Shown here one piece after another: positions 42,403-51,810 of a stretch of 64,000 nucleotides of DNA. Position numbers and translations under genes: made by a program. Every line of letters begins with the position of its first letter. Position 1 is the stretch's first letter. The notes below the pieces were generated by a model. That model was not told the origin of the DNA and searched no databases. It saw only the letters and a program-made list of their open reading frames with translations. Source of the DNA: Bradyrhizobium sp. BR 10289 (GTDB lineage Bacteria; Pseudomonadota; Alphaproteobacteria; Rhizobiales; Xanthobacteraceae); the NCBI RefSeq assembly GCF_019455385.1, contig NZ_JACOFR010000008.1, positions 1 to 64,000 on the forward strand, given 5' to 3'.

Positions 42403-43935
42403 CTACAACGGCAAATTGTCGTGCTTCTTCGCCGGCATTTCCACCTTCTTGTCCTTCAGCATCGCCAGCGCCCGCGCGATCCGCTTGCGGGTCGAGTGCG
42501 GCATGATAACGTCGTCGATGTAGCCGCGCTCGGCGGCGATGAACGGTGACAGGAAACGGTCTTCGTATTCCTTCGTTCGCGCGGCGATCTTGTCGGGGTC
42601 GCCGATGTCGCTGCGGAAGATGATCTCGACCGCGCCCTTGGCGCCCATCACGGCGATCTGGGCGGTCGGCCAGGCGTAGTTCATGTCGGCGCCGATTTCC
42701 TTGGAGGCCATGACGTCGAAGGCGCCGCCATAGGCCTTGCGGGTGATGATGGTGACCAGCGGCACGGTGCATTGCGAATAGGCGAACAGCAGTTTTGCGC
42801 CGTGCTTGATCAGGCCGCCATATTCCTGCGCGGTTCCGGGCAGGAAGCCCGGCACATCGACGAAGGTGACGATCGGGATGTTGAAGGCATCGCAGAAGCG
42901 GACGAAGCGCGCGGCCTTGCGCGAGGCGTCACTGTCGAGCACACCGGCCAGCACCATCGGCTGGTTGGCGACGAAGCCGACGGTGCGCCCCGCGATGCGG
43001 CCGAAGCCGGTGACGATGTTCTTGGCGAACATGTCGGCGATCTCGAAGAAATCGCCCTCGTCCACGACCTTCAGGATCAGCTCCTTCATGTCGTAGGGCT
43101 TGTTCGGATTGTCGGGGATCAGCGTGTCCAAAGACATGTCGACGCGGCCGATGTCGTCGAAGCTCGGCCATTCCGGCACGCCGTCGGTGTTGTTGGACGG
43201 CAGGAAGTCGATCAGGCGCCGCATCTGCAGGAGCGTCTCGACGTCGTTCTCGAAGGCGCCGTCGGCGATCGAGGAGCGCGTGGCGTGCACCGAGGCACCG
43301 CCGAGCTCCTCGGCGGTGACGACCTCGTTGGTGACTGTCTTCACGACGTCAGGACCGGTGACGAACATGTAGCTGGTGTTCTTCACCATGAAGATGAAGT
43401 CGGTCATGGCGGGCGAATAGACGTCGCCGCCGGCGCAGGGGCCCATGATGACGGAGATCTGCGGGATCACGCCCGAGGCGAGCACGTTGCGGCGGAACAC
43501 GTAGGAATAGCCGGCGAGCGCGGCGACTCCTTCCTGGATGCGGGCGCCGCCCGCGTCATAGAGGCCGATGATGGGCGCCCTCGCCTTCATCGCCATGTCC
43601 TGCAGCTTCGTGATCTTCAGTGCGTGCGTTTCCGACAGCGAGCCGCCGAACACCGTGAAGTCCTTGGCAAAGACGAACGTCTTGCGGCCGTTCACGGTGC
43701 CCCAGCCGGTGACGACGCCGTCGCCGGGGATCTTGTTCTTCTCCATGCCGAACTCGGTGGAGCGATGCTCGACGAACATGTCGAACTCCTCGAACGATCC
43801 CTTGTCGAGCAGAAGCTCGATGCGCTCGCGGGCGGTCAGCTTGCCGCGGGCGTGCTGCGCCTCGATGCGCTTCTCCCCGCCGCCGAGCTTTGCGCCGGCA
43901 CGACGATCTTCAAGGGCGTCCAGGATGTTCTTCAT
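42403..43935 (-). CDS. pccB: Acyl-CoA (propionyl-CoA) carboxylase beta subunit
   Basis: The 510-residue carboxyltransferase transfers carboxyl from biotin to propionyl-CoA or a similar short acyl-CoA. The crotonase-like halves contain [15 protein letters not shown] (N-half), [18 protein letters not shown], the C-half [28 protein letters not shown], and [12 protein letters not shown]. The length and the [16 protein letters not shown] start of the domain match the PccB type. The biotin-carboxylase alpha subunit is not adjacent. GGGAG precedes the ATG. Confidence 0.93.
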   Translation of the reverse strand: MKNILDALEDRRAGAKLGGGEKRIEAQHARGKLTARERIELLLDKGSFEEFDMFVEHRSTEFGMEKNKIPGDGVVTGWGTVNGRKTFVFAKDFTVFGGSLSETHALKITKLQDMAMKARAPIIGLYDAGGARIQEGVAALAGYSYVFRRNVLASGVIPQISVIMGPCAGGDVYSPAMTDFIFMVKNTSYMFVTGPDVVKTVTNEVVTAEELGGASVHATRSSIADGAFENDVETLLQMRRLIDFLPSNNTDGVPEWPSFDDIGRVDMSLDTLIPDNPNKPYDMKELILKVVDEGDFFEIADMFAKNIVTGFGRIAGRTVGFVANQPMVLAGVLDSDASRKAARFVRFCDAFNIPIVTFVDVPGFLPGTAQEYGGLIKHGAKLLFAYSQCTVPLVTIITRKAYGGAFDVMASKEIGADMNYAWPTAQIAVMGAKGAVEIIFRSDIGDPDKIAARTKEYEDRFLSPFIAAERGYIDDVIMPHSTRKRIARALAMLKDKKVEMPAKKHDNLPL

Positions 43936-44084
43936 TTGCTCCCGCCAGTTCTCAAGCCAAATGCGATTGGCGGGGGTTCTAACACGGCATTTTGCGGGCC
44001 GGGAAGCCGCTTTCGGCGCCGCAGGGCTGCCTTGACGCAGCGTGAAAGCGCAAGGAATTACAAAGTTTTGCCCGGGAGGCGACG

Positions 44085-44489
44085 ATGGACGAGCGAGCGA
44101 CCGAAACAGGGGCTGCCACAGGCGGTGTCAACATCCTGCTCCGCCTGGAGGGCCTGACCCTGTTCGCGGGCATGGTGATGCTCTACTGGGCCTGGGACGG
44201 CTCCTGGCTGGTGTTCGCCCTCCTGTTCTTCGTGCCCGACCTGAGCTTCCTGGCCTATCTCGCCGACGCCAAATTCGGCGCGCTGGTCTATAACGCCGCG
44301 CACAGCTACATGGCACCGGTCGCACTGCTAACGCTGGGTTTCGGCCTCGCCTCGCCGCTCACTTTGTCCATCGCCTTGATCTGGCTCGCCCATATCGGCA
44401 TCGACCGGGCGCTCGGCTACGGCCTGAAATATTCGGCCGGCTTCGGCTTCACTCATCTCGGACGTATCGGGCGGCAGAGGGACGCCTGA
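44085..44489 (+). CDS. DUF4260 membrane protein
   Basis: The 134-residue protein has four hydrophobic helices and the DUF4260-type blocks [38 protein letters not shown] and [13 protein letters not shown]. The conserved His and Asp/Arg residues in the last two could be functional, but no activity is known. A strong GGGAGGCGACG precedes the ATG. It is divergent from pccB, starting about 150 bases away. Confidence 0.85.
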   Translation: MDERATETGAATGGVNILLRLEGLTLFAGMVMLYWAWDGSWLVFALLFFVPDLSFLAYLADAKFGALVYNAAHSYMAPVALLTLGFGLASPLTLSIALIWLAHIGIDRALGYGLKYSAGFGFTHLGRIGRQRDA

Positions 44490-44610
44490 TCCCGGTTGAC
44501 CGGGCCGGCCGATTCAGGCTTGCTTCAAGCCCAGCGATCAGGCGCCGAATGTTGCGTGAGCCCAGTCGGTACGGCGGCGGTCATCTTGCCCTGGCTCCAG
44601 CGTCACCCTC

Positions 44611-45207
44611 ATGGCCGCGACGGTCGTCCCACTGCCGCCGAACTCCTCGTCCGAGACCACCGACTTCCTGCGGCGCATGGCCAGCATGGTGTCGGAGCGG
44701 AACGGCGAGATGCTGCTGCGCGCAGCAAGCCTCATCGAGTCCCTGGCGCAGCGGGCGATGTCGGCCGAGCGGCTCTATCACGAGACGCAGGAGGAGAGCA
44801 CGCGCCACGTCGAGCTGCGCGAGGCCGCCGAGCTCGCTTCCGATGCCATGGTCAGTCAGATCGAGACGTTGCGGGCGCAGCTGGCCGAGGTGACCGCGGC
44901 CGCCGCGGCCGAGCGCGCGGCGTTCGATGCCGAACGAGGCAAGCTGTTCGGCCTGATGCAGCACGCGGAGAGCCATATCGGCAAGCTTACCAGCGAGCTC
45001 GATGCCTTGCGCGCCTCCGTCGACAGTTTCAACGAGACCGTGGTTTCCGTGCCGATCGAAGTGCTGCGGCTGGCGCGCACCCAGTTCGATGTCCTCGCCG
45101 CCGGCTTTGCCCGCGAGGGTGACGTGATCTCGCAGGCCATGAGCGAGATCGGCGGCTTTGCCATCGACCGGGCGCTGACGGCAAAGAAGACGGCCGACAA
45201 GGCCTGA
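44611..45207 (+). CDS. Coiled-coil protein, unknown
   Basis: The 198-residue product is soluble and mostly helical, with Ala/Glu-rich heptads (AERLYHETQEESTRHVELREAAELASD, and AQLAEVTAAAAAERAAFDAE) and no membrane segment. It is not recognised as any named family. The Shine-Dalgarno is weak, but codon use is normal. It follows the DUF4260 gene and precedes a repeat element. Confidence 0.65.
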   Translation: MAATVVPLPPNSSSETTDFLRRMASMVSERNGEMLLRAASLIESLAQRAMSAERLYHETQEESTRHVELREAAELASDAMVSQIETLRAQLAEVTAAAAAERAAFDAERGKLFGLMQHAESHIGKLTSELDALRASVDSFNETVVSVPIEVLRLARTQFDVLAAGFAREGDVISQAMSEIGGFAIDRALTAKKTADKA

Positions 45208-45233
45208 GACGCGGCGTCGGCGCCCCACATTCC

Positions 45234-45318
45234 GTCATTGCGAGCGCAGCGAAGCAATCCAAGCTGCCTGTATGAAAGACTCTGGATTGCTCGATCGCAA
45301 AAGCTCCTCGCAACGACG
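45234..45318. repeat. Interspersed repeat (GTCATTGCGAGCGCAGCGAAGC type)
   Basis: GTCATTGCGAGCGCAGCGAAGCAATCCA starts the element, and CTGGATTGCTCGATCGC...CTCGCAACGAC is its inverted end. It is a widely known type of intergenic alphaproteobacterial repeat. A half copy is at 34040-34068 and a fragment near 130-150. It separates two convergent genes. Confidence 0.85.
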
Positions 45319-45356
45319 CGGTGAGAGCAGCGCTCGCAAGCACGATGACGAGCGCT

Positions 45357-46013
45357 TTACGGCTCGCCCGGCTTGAACGGCTCCTGCTTGTCGGGCGGCA
45401 CCGTCTCCTCGGCCATTGCCAGCAGCATCGCCACCATCACGTAATTGCCCGAGACGGCAGTCAGGTCGACGATCTGCTGATCATTGAACACCTTCTTCGC
45501 CCGCGCATAGGTTTCGTCAGAAACCTTCTTCGTCGTGGTGAGCTCGGTGACGAAGTCGTAGACAACCGCTTCGTCCTCGGCCATTTTCAACGGCCGCTTG
45601 TTGGCCTTCAGCTCGGCGATGATATCGGGCGACAGTCCAGCCTTCGCCGCCAGCGGCGCATGTGCGAACCATTCCACCTGCGAGCGCCACTGCCGCCCGA
45701 TGATCAGGATCGCGAACTCGTTGAGCCTGGTCGGGACCGAGGTCTCCCAGCGCAGATAATAGAACAGGTCGAACAGGCGCTGGCCGAGCACGGGACTACG
45801 GATCATGGGATTGTAGGGACCGCCGATGCCGACGCTCGACACCTTCATGATCTGCTCGCCGAGCGGCTTCTGCTTGGCGTCCAGCTGATCCATGGTGAGT
45901 TGGGGAAACCGCGGCTCCTTGCTGGTCGCAGGTGCAGCAAACATCGTGGCGGCGAGCCAGCCGCCGGTGGCAGCCAATGTGAGCGATGACAGCCAGAGTG
46001 GCGTTGAGTTCAT
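45357..46013 (-). CDS. Carboxymuconolactone-decarboxylase-family protein
   Basis: The 218-residue protein has a signal/anchor segment (about 8-30) and a helical CMD/AhpD-type domain with RWETSVPTRLNEFAILIIGRQWRSQVEWFAHAPLAAKAGL, the region around the conserved E...H position. CxxC is absent, so AhpD peroxidase activity is unlikely. Members are enzymes of beta-ketoadipate metabolism or unknown. GGGAGG precedes the ATG. It is downstream of the beta-lactamase-family gene on the plus side only, with its own promoter likely. Confidence 0.85.
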   Translation of the reverse strand: MNSTPLWLSSLTLAATGGWLAATMFAAPATSKEPRFPQLTMDQLDAKQKPLGEQIMKVSSVGIGGPYNPMIRSPVLGQRLFDLFYYLRWETSVPTRLNEFAILIIGRQWRSQVEWFAHAPLAAKAGLSPDIIAELKANKRPLKMAEDEAVVYDFVTELTTTKKVSDETYARAKKVFNDQQIVDLTAVSGNYVMVAMLLAMAEETVPPDKQEPFKPGEP

Positions 46014-46082
46014 TGTGATCCTCCCGACCTTTGTTTTTGCTTGGCCGGAAGAATGCTAAAGGAGCCGCAACGCGCGCGCCAG

Positions 46083-46952
46083 TCAGACCGCGCCGATCTC
46101 GGCAAGGCAGGCTTGCGTCAGTGGCATGCGCTCGCCAACGAGCCGCGGCTCGGTGCAGTCCATGTTGAGCGCGAACACCGTGTGGGCCTCGCCCTTCTCG
46201 GCCCAGCCGACCATCCACCCCAGCGACGGCTCGCCGCGCTCTGCCCCGAGCAGTCCGGACTTGGCGCGAATGATGCTGTCGCCGACCTTGGTCACCGGCA
46301 GGATGTCTGCGACGAGATCCTGGCTACGCTTGCTGACCGGCAGCGCGCGGCGGCGCAGCCGGTCGACGAAATCGATCTGCTCGACCGGATCGATGCGCAA
46401 GGCACCAGTGAGCCAGAACTGGTCGATGCCACCGCCGATGTCGCGGTTGCCGTAGTCGAACAGGTCGACGTATTTCTGCATGCGCTCCTGCCCGATCCGC
46501 CGGGCGATCTCCTGATAGACCGGCACCGCACTCACCGCGATCGCACTGCGGAGCGTATGGTCCTTGTTCCAGGCCTCGATCGGACGCTTCACGCCGTCCC
46601 AGGCGAACAGGTCCTTGTCGGGGTCGGCGACGACGCCGGTCTCCAGCGCAATCAGCGAGTTCGGGATCTTGAAGGTCGAGGCCGGCAGCTTGGCTTCGCC
46701 CGAGCGCTCCTTGTCGCTGGCGACGATCAGATAGTCCTCGACCTTGTAGCCGACGAAGGTGCCCGAGGTGCCGAGATCGGTGAAGCGCTTTGCGAGGCTG
46801 CCACGGAACTCGTTGCGCGGCGGCGCGACATGGGCGAGCGCACGCTGCGGCAGGATCGTAGCTGAGGCGAGAAGGCCGAGGGTGGAACGGCGGGTGAGCA
46901 AGCGCGGCGTCCTGAATTGAGAAAGGCGGCGAGACCATGCGGCCACTATCAT
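46083..46952 (-). CDS. Class D (OXA-type) beta-lactamase
   Basis: The 289-residue protein has a signal (basic TRRSTLGLLASATILPQRALA). The class D motifs are all present: STFK (92-95) with Ser92 and Lys95, SAV (141-143), YGN (167-169) and KSG (231-233). The chosen ATG at 46952 gives a longer leader than usual; a TTG 18 codons in has AGGA upstream and would give 271 residues, nearer the family length. Whether it hydrolyses beta-lactams cannot be shown from sequence. It is upstream of nothing on its strand except the CMD gene. Confidence 0.9.
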   Translation of the reverse strand: MIVAAWSRRLSQFRTPRLLTRRSTLGLLASATILPQRALAHVAPPRNEFRGSLAKRFTDLGTSGTFVGYKVEDYLIVASDKERSGEAKLPASTFKIPNSLIALETGVVADPDKDLFAWDGVKRPIEAWNKDHTLRSAIAVSAVPVYQEIARRIGQERMQKYVDLFDYGNRDIGGGIDQFWLTGALRIDPVEQIDFVDRLRRRALPVSKRSQDLVADILPVTKVGDSIIRAKSGLLGAERGEPSLGWMVGWAEKGEAHTVFALNMDCTEPRLVGERMPLTQACLAEIGAV

Positions 46953-46971
46953 GGTCAAACGATGACAGCGT

Positions 46972-47232
46972 TCAGCGCCGCCCCGACAGCCGCAGCACGA
47001 ACACCAGCACCTCGGCGACCGCCTTGTAGAGCTCGGGCGGGATCTCCTCGCCGAGCTCGACCTTGGAGAGCGCACCGGCCAGAATCTCGTTCTCCTCGAT
47101 CGGGATGTCGTTGGCCCTCGCGATCTCGACGATCTTTTCACCGATCGAGCCCTTGCCCTTGGCGACGACGACGGGCGCGCCCGAGCCCTTCTCGTAATGC
47201 AGCGCGATTGCAAGCTTGGATGGATCGCTCAT
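46972..47232 (-). CDS. FlhB C-terminal-like protein
   Basis: The 86-residue protein matches the cytoplasmic C-terminal domain of FlhB/EscU export switch proteins (AIALHYEKGSGAPVVVAKG, IARANDIPIEENEILAGALSKV, ELYKAVAEVLVFVL). The NPTH autocleavage motif is absent because the protein starts after it. Such stand-alone copies (FhlB/FlhX-like) occur in motile bacteria and can partly replace FlhB-C. Its ATG overlaps the stop of the FliK-like gene as ATGA. Confidence 0.88.
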   Translation of the reverse strand: MSDPSKLAIALHYEKGSGAPVVVAKGKGSIGEKIVEIARANDIPIEENEILAGALSKVELGEEIPPELYKAVAEVLVFVLRLSGRR

Positions 47233-48851
47233 GTGGCGCGATCCAGGAAATGGCCGGCGCGGGCCGGCGCCGGCTGTGGCGGCGTGCCGTCGCGCACCAG
47301 GATGTCGCCGGGCTTGAGCTCGGCGCGGGTCAGCGCCTGATTGAGCTCACCGATCCCGGCTCGGAGCTGCTGCGCGGTCGCCGGCCGCTCCGCCCACATG
47401 CGCACGAAGGTCTTTTCGCCGTTCAGCGTGATCAGCGCGTGCACGGGGCCGGCCGGCTCGACATTGAGCGTGAAGCGCGCGCGCCAGGCGCGCTGGGCGG
47501 GATCGGCGGACTCATGGCCGCCATCGCGCGAGATCTCGAACTGCGCCATCGCGGTGCCCTGCGGGGTTGCGAAGGGGATCTCGAAATTCCACTGCGGCAC
47601 GGTCGGATCGATGCGATGACCGGTGGCATCGGTACGGTCCGGGAGCGAAGCGACCTGCAGCAGCGTCTGCCGCGCGATCGCGGCATCGGTGTCGTCGAGC
47701 AGGCGATGCACGGTCGCCGCGAGCGGCGCATCGGGCGCGAGCGATGGCGCTGCGACAGCCTGCGGCGCCGGCAGCGCACCGCGGAACGGCGGCGGCGTTG
47801 TGCGCGCGGCAGCCTCGAAGAGGTGGCCGTCGGGCACGGCCTTGTTGGAGCCGGGCACATTGCCGGTCAGCCGCGGGAGGTCTTGCGCGACCTCTTGCAG
47901 CAGGCGCGCGGCAAGACCTGCGGACACCGTTCGCGGCACCGCTGCCTGCGAGGCATTGCCTGCGTTATCGGCCAGCACTGCGGCGAGCGCCGCGCCGCGT
48001 GGCAATTGCGCGGGTTGGGCGATCTCCGCATCGGTCGGCGGCAGCACCGCCTGTGCGGCGTCGCCTGCCACCTGAAGTGCGGACGCTGCGGTCTGGGGCG
48101 GGGCAGCAGTGCTCGTCGGCAGCGCAACGCCTTCCGCGGGTGCCGGCGGCAAACGGGTTTCGAGTGTGACCAGTGTCTGGCGCAATACCAGCAGCGCCGC
48201 TTTGAGATCCGGCACATTGCCGGCGGACGGCGTCGGGCCAGCGGCGAGCGAGGCCTCGAGGAACAGGCCGGACTTCTGAAAGGCGGATTCGATGTCGCCA
48301 CCGTCGAGAGCCGTGTTGAGCGGCGTCTGCTGCGCCAGCACGTCCAGCACCGCCTGCTTCAGGCCATCAGGCAGATCGCTGCCGGTGACGACAGCTGCAA
48401 GATTAGCGAACAGCGGCGCCTGGCTGCCCTGTTTTGTGACCGCCTCGGCGGAGGCCGTGGTGACGGCGGCCTGCTCCAACGGCGTCAGTGTGTTGCGCGC
48501 CGTAGTCGCCGACGGCGCCAGCGACGGACTATCGACGCGCGAGGCCGCAGACGGCGTCAGCGTGATCTGGTCGGCGGTCGCCGCCCCCGCCCCGTTCACG
48601 ACGGCGAGCCGGATGGTACCGTCGTTCTGCGACACCGCGAGCTGGAGGTTCTGCCCCGGCGTCAGGGGCACCTCCGACATCACGTCCATCGAGAGGTTGG
48701 CGATCGCGATCCGCACCAGATTGTCGGCCATGACGCTGACGACCCTGGCGTCGACCACGCTGCCGGCCTGGAGCACGAGATCGGGCGTCGCCGCATCAGC
48801 CAGGGGGCTGGCGGCGCTGACCGGAAGGATCGAGCTTATCGGCGTCGGCAT
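47229..48851 (-). CDS. FliK-like hook-length control domain protein
   Basis: The 540-residue product has a long Ala/Pro/Gln/Thr-rich central region (about 100-400) and a structured C-terminal part (GPVHALITLNGEKTFVRMWAERPATAQQLRAGIGELNQAL) that matches the C-terminal domain of flagellar hook-length control proteins (FliK). An N-terminal part has DLVLQAGSVVDARVV and LTPGQNLQLAV. It is isolated from a flagellar gene cluster but adjacent to the FlhB-C-like gene, with which it overlaps by ATGA. The start at 48851 has no strong Shine-Dalgarno; 48881 is the alternative. Confidence 0.82.
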   Translation of the reverse strand: MPTPISSILPVSAASPLADAATPDLVLQAGSVVDARVVSVMADNLVRIAIANLSMDVMSEVPLTPGQNLQLAVSQNDGTIRLAVVNGAGAATADQITLTPSAASRVDSPSLAPSATTARNTLTPLEQAAVTTASAEAVTKQGSQAPLFANLAAVVTGSDLPDGLKQAVLDVLAQQTPLNTALDGGDIESAFQKSGLFLEASLAAGPTPSAGNVPDLKAALLVLRQTLVTLETRLPPAPAEGVALPTSTAAPPQTAASALQVAGDAAQAVLPPTDAEIAQPAQLPRGAALAAVLADNAGNASQAAVPRTVSAGLAARLLQEVAQDLPRLTGNVPGSNKAVPDGHLFEAAARTTPPPFRGALPAPQAVAAPSLAPDAPLAATVHRLLDDTDAAIARQTLLQVASLPDRTDATGHRIDPTVPQWNFEIPFATPQGTAMAQFEISRDGGHESADPAQRAWRARFTLNVEPAGPVHALITLNGEKTFVRMWAERPATAQQLRAGIGELNQALTRAELKPGDILVRDGTPPQPAPARAGHFLDRAT

Positions 48852-48923
48852 CTCAAGGGGCCCGGGGAACGCTGGTCCCACCCTAAGGCCGCCCTCGTAA
48901 ACCTCTCGTTAAGGACCTTTGGC

Positions 48924-49703
48924 TCAGGAGGGCTTCACGGCCGCCAAAACCGTCACGGCGGCCTGAAAATCCTTCAGGCGGGCGGCGCGGCGGGCGGCCG
49001 CCTCCTCGTCGACGCCCCATTTCTCGGCGTTCCAGTCCTCGTCGACATGGGCGGCGGCCCAGACCTGGCCAGCATCGCGCACGCCATGGGCCAGCGCCAG
49101 CGCCAGCAGCGCAGAACCGGTCAGGGTCGTGACCATATGGAGCGCGGCGACCGACCAGGCGTCACCGGGCAGCGCGCTGCGGGCAGCCGCAATGGCCTCG
49201 TCCGGCTGCTTCACATGCATGACGCCCTCGGAGAGGATGAAATGCGCGCCCAGCGTCTCCGCGGCCCAGAACAGCACGGGGTCCCAATGCGCGGCCTCGC
49301 GGGCGACCAGCCCCTCAGGATGGCCGGCGCGATAGAACAGCAGATCGGACTCGAAATATTTGGCGAGATCGTCGCTGACGAGCTCGACACGGTCGATCAC
49401 CCCCTCCACCACGCTATTGGCGATCCGGGTCAGCGGCATGGTCACGGGATCGATCGTCTCGCCCTGCGCCGCCCATTCGCCGGCCACGGCATCAGCAAGC
49501 GCGCGGGAGGGGATCACGACCTGACGGCTCGAGGGGGTGCGGATCGGCTTGCCGTCGAGCGTAATGGCGAAACCGCCCTCGGCCTCCGCAACGCCCGCCT
49601 CCTTGTAGAAGCGCTTGCGCAGGGGCGTGCGCGAAGCCTGCCGGATCGCGGCTTGCGGATCGGGCGGGGTCTGCCCCGCGGCTTCTTCAAACAATTCGCG
49701 CAT
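48924..49703 (-). CDS. ATP12-family F1-ATPase assembly chaperone
   Basis: The 259-residue protein is the chaperone that binds the F1 alpha subunit during ATP synthase assembly. LRKRFYKEAGVAEAEGGFAITLDGKPIRTPSSRQVVIPSRALADAVAGEW is the family core, followed by MPLTRIANS, ESDLLFYRA and TGSALLALALAHG. ATP12 is typical of alphaproteobacteria and mitochondria. The gene is upstream of the FliK-like gene, about 70 bases from it. Confidence 0.93.
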   Translation of the reverse strand: MRELFEEAAGQTPPDPQAAIRQASRTPLRKRFYKEAGVAEAEGGFAITLDGKPIRTPSSRQVVIPSRALADAVAGEWAAQGETIDPVTMPLTRIANSVVEGVIDRVELVSDDLAKYFESDLLFYRAGHPEGLVAREAAHWDPVLFWAAETLGAHFILSEGVMHVKQPDEAIAAARSALPGDAWSVAALHMVTTLTGSALLALALAHGVRDAGQVWAAAHVDEDWNAEKWGVDEEAAARRAARLKDFQAAVTVLAAVKPS

Positions 49704-49778
49704 ATGAGTTTTCGGCCCCGGTGGCTGGATGTTAGGCTTTTAAGATAAGTCCGGTGGCCGATAAAGCGAGCAGCGAGC

Positions 49779-50225
49779 ATGAGGGAACTTGCGGGCATTG
49801 CGGCCGTGTTCGCCGGGCTTTGGCTGGCCGCGGCGGAGGCCGGCTTTCGCACTCCGGAATCGCTGGTCCGAAACGTCTATGCCTTTTACGGCCAGGGCGC
49901 GCCGGAACTGTCCAAAGGCCTGCCGCGCGATGCCGCGACCGCCCGGCAATTCTTCGATCTGCCCCTGCGAAAAGCCTGGAGCACGCCGCGGCCAGAGCCC
50001 TATGATTTCCTGGTGCAGAGCCCGAGCTGGAAGCTCGGCCCCGTCACCATCGCGGTCGTGCGCCGACAATACGACAAGACCTATGTCGCAGCGAATTTCG
50101 ACAACCATGGCCGCCGGGTGGTGCTGAACTTCGTCCTGGTCAACGGGCCCGAGGGCTGGCTGATCACTGATGTCGAGAGCCCGCATGATTCTTTGCGGAT
50201 GTTTCTGGAGCAGTTTCGGAATTAG
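49779..50225 (+). CDS. Secreted hypothetical protein (DUF3828-like)
   Basis: The 148-residue product has a signal peptide (about 1-21, ending AEA) and a single domain with LVRNVYAFYGQG near its start and FVLVNGPEGWLITDVE near its end, a cystatin/NTF2-like layout. The DUF3828 resemblance is tentative. It is divergent from ATP12 and convergent with the RluA-family gene. No function is assigned. Confidence 0.65.
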   Translation: MRELAGIAAVFAGLWLAAAEAGFRTPESLVRNVYAFYGQGAPELSKGLPRDAATARQFFDLPLRKAWSTPRPEPYDFLVQSPSWKLGPVTIAVVRRQYDKTYVAANFDNHGRRVVLNFVLVNGPEGWLITDVESPHDSLRMFLEQFRN

Positions 50226-50264
50226 CCCCGCCGTCGTGCCCCGGCTCGACAGCGGAGAACGCGA

Positions 50265-51494
50265 CTACTCCTCCGGCGCGTTCTCGATCGGGTCGAAGCG
50301 GCTCGCGTCCAGCCCGAGCAGATTCCACGACTGCTGCATGTGCGGCGGCAGCGGCGCGGTGGCGTCGATCACGCCGCCGCGGGGATGCGGAATGACGATG
50401 CGGCGCGCAAGCAGATGCAGCCGGTTCTGCAGGCCGCCCGGCAATTGCCAGTTCTCGATGTTGAAATATTTGGGATCGCCGACGATGGGGTGGCCGATAT
50501 GCGCCATATGCGCGCGCAGCTGATGGGTGCGGCCCGTCACCGGCTTCAGCGACACCCAGGTCAGCTTGTTACCGGCGGTCTCGACCACCGCATAATAGGT
50601 CACCGCGTGGCTGGCGCCCTCGTCGCCATGCTGGGCGATGCGCATGATGGTGTCGTCCTCGCTCTCTTCCTTCGCGAGGAAGGTCGAGATGCGGCCCTGC
50701 TTCGGCTTCGGCAGGCCCGGCACCAGCGCCCAATAGACCTTGCGCGCCGAGCGCGAGCGGAACGCGCCGGTCAGATGCGAGGCGGCAAAGCGCGTCTTGG
50801 CGATCAACAGACAGCCCGAGGTCTCGCGATCGATGCGGTGCACGAGGCGCGGCTTCTGGCCCTTGGAATCGCGCATCACCTCCAGCATCTGGTCGATGTG
50901 CCGCGTCATGCCCGAGCCGCCCTGCACGGCGAGGCCGGCCGGCTTGTTCAGCACGAGAACGTCGTCGTCCTCATAGATCGTCATCTCCTTCAGCGCCTTG
51001 AGCGTCTTCTGCGCGGCGTCCGAGAGCTCTCCGACAACTTTTGGCGCATCGAGCTTCAGCGGCGGAATGCGGACGCTCTGGCCCTCCTCCAGGCGGTCCT
51101 TGCTGTCGACGCGCTTGCCGTCGACGCGCAGCTCGCCTTTGCGGACGACGCGCTGGATGTGGGAGAACGACAGGCCGGGAAAGCGCGCTTCGAGGAAGCG
51201 ATCGACGCGCATGTTGTTCTCGTCGGCCGTCACCGTGACGGTCTGCACCTTGGTCGGCAGCAGCGCCTCGACCGGCTTTTCGGGCGCGGCCCTTTCGAAC
51301 TCAGTCCTCTCCAACCTGTCCTTGGGCGGACGCCGCTCCGCGCGCTCGCCTGCAAAGCGCGGCGGCTTGCTGCCGGGCTTGCCGCTCGGACGGGGGCCGG
51401 TTTTCTTCACGCCGCGCGCCTGATGCGGACGCGCCTCCTTGCGCTCGTCGCGCTCCCGAGGCTTCGGGTTCATTCTCTTGATGCGGCGGCTCAT
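50265..51494 (-). CDS. rluC: RluA-family 23S rRNA pseudouridine synthase (RluC-like)
   Basis: The 409-residue protein isomerises uridines in large-subunit rRNA. An N-terminal basic extension (about 1-80, KR/P-rich) is followed by an S4 RNA-binding domain (about 93-137, VDRFLEARFPGLSFSHIQRVVRKGELRVDG) and the catalytic domain with HRIDRETSG (219-227, Asp222), VTGRTHQLRAH and the C-terminal NRLHLLARRI. Length and the long basic extension match alphaproteobacterial RluC. The ATG at 51494 with GGAAAA is preferred to 51533. It converges with the secreted hypothetical gene. Confidence 0.9.
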   Translation of the reverse strand: MSRRIKRMNPKPRERDERKEARPHQARGVKKTGPRPSGKPGSKPPRFAGERAERRPPKDRLERTEFERAAPEKPVEALLPTKVQTVTVTADENNMRVDRFLEARFPGLSFSHIQRVVRKGELRVDGKRVDSKDRLEEGQSVRIPPLKLDAPKVVGELSDAAQKTLKALKEMTIYEDDDVLVLNKPAGLAVQGGSGMTRHIDQMLEVMRDSKGQKPRLVHRIDRETSGCLLIAKTRFAASHLTGAFRSRSARKVYWALVPGLPKPKQGRISTFLAKEESEDDTIMRIAQHGDEGASHAVTYYAVVETAGNKLTWVSLKPVTGRTHQLRAHMAHIGHPIVGDPKYFNIENWQLPGGLQNRLHLLARRIVIPHPRGGVIDATAPLPPHMQQSWNLLGLDASRFDPIENAPEE

Positions 51495-51519
51495 GCGGTT
51501 TTTCCAAGCTTTCGTCTCA

Positions 51520-51810
51520 TTATACCAGCTCAACCCGCAACGTACGTCCGACCGCGCTTGCGGCGCGCTGGAGGGTGTCCAGTGTCACCGAAGGTGTAGC
51601 AGGATCAAGGAGACGATCGAGCTGACGGCGACTGGTCTTCATGCGTTCGGCCATCGCCGTCTTCGTGATTCCCTGCGTCTTCATTGCTTCCGTCAGTTGC
51701 TCCGCAATGAGCTCCTTAATGGCACGCTCCTCACAGACGCCAAGTATGCCTTGCTCGGCAAGAAATTCGTCGAACGTTTCCTCGCTCACGCGCGCTTTTT
51801 TCTTCGCCAT
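51520..51810 (-). CDS. HigA-like helix-turn-helix antitoxin
   Basis: The 96-residue protein has an XRE-type DNA-binding domain (LIAEQLTEAMKTQGITKTAMAERMKTSRRQLDRLLDP, about 38-72), typical of HigA-family antitoxins. It would bind the toxin and repress the shared promoter. Its ATG overlaps the toxin stop codon (ATGA), so the two are co-translated. The toxin lies first, which is the HigBA order. AGGTG precedes the ATG. Confidence 0.85.
   Translation of the reverse strand: MAKKKARVSEETFDEFLAEQGILGVCEERAIKELIAEQLTEAMKTQGITKTAMAERMKTSRRQLDRLLDPATPSVTLDTLQRAASAVGRTLRVELV

Noticed and set aside
46917..49748. 943-residue plus-strand frame opposite the beta-lactamase, FlhB-like, FliK-like and ATP12 genes
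   Set aside because: Arg-rich shadow of four well-supported minus-strand genes.
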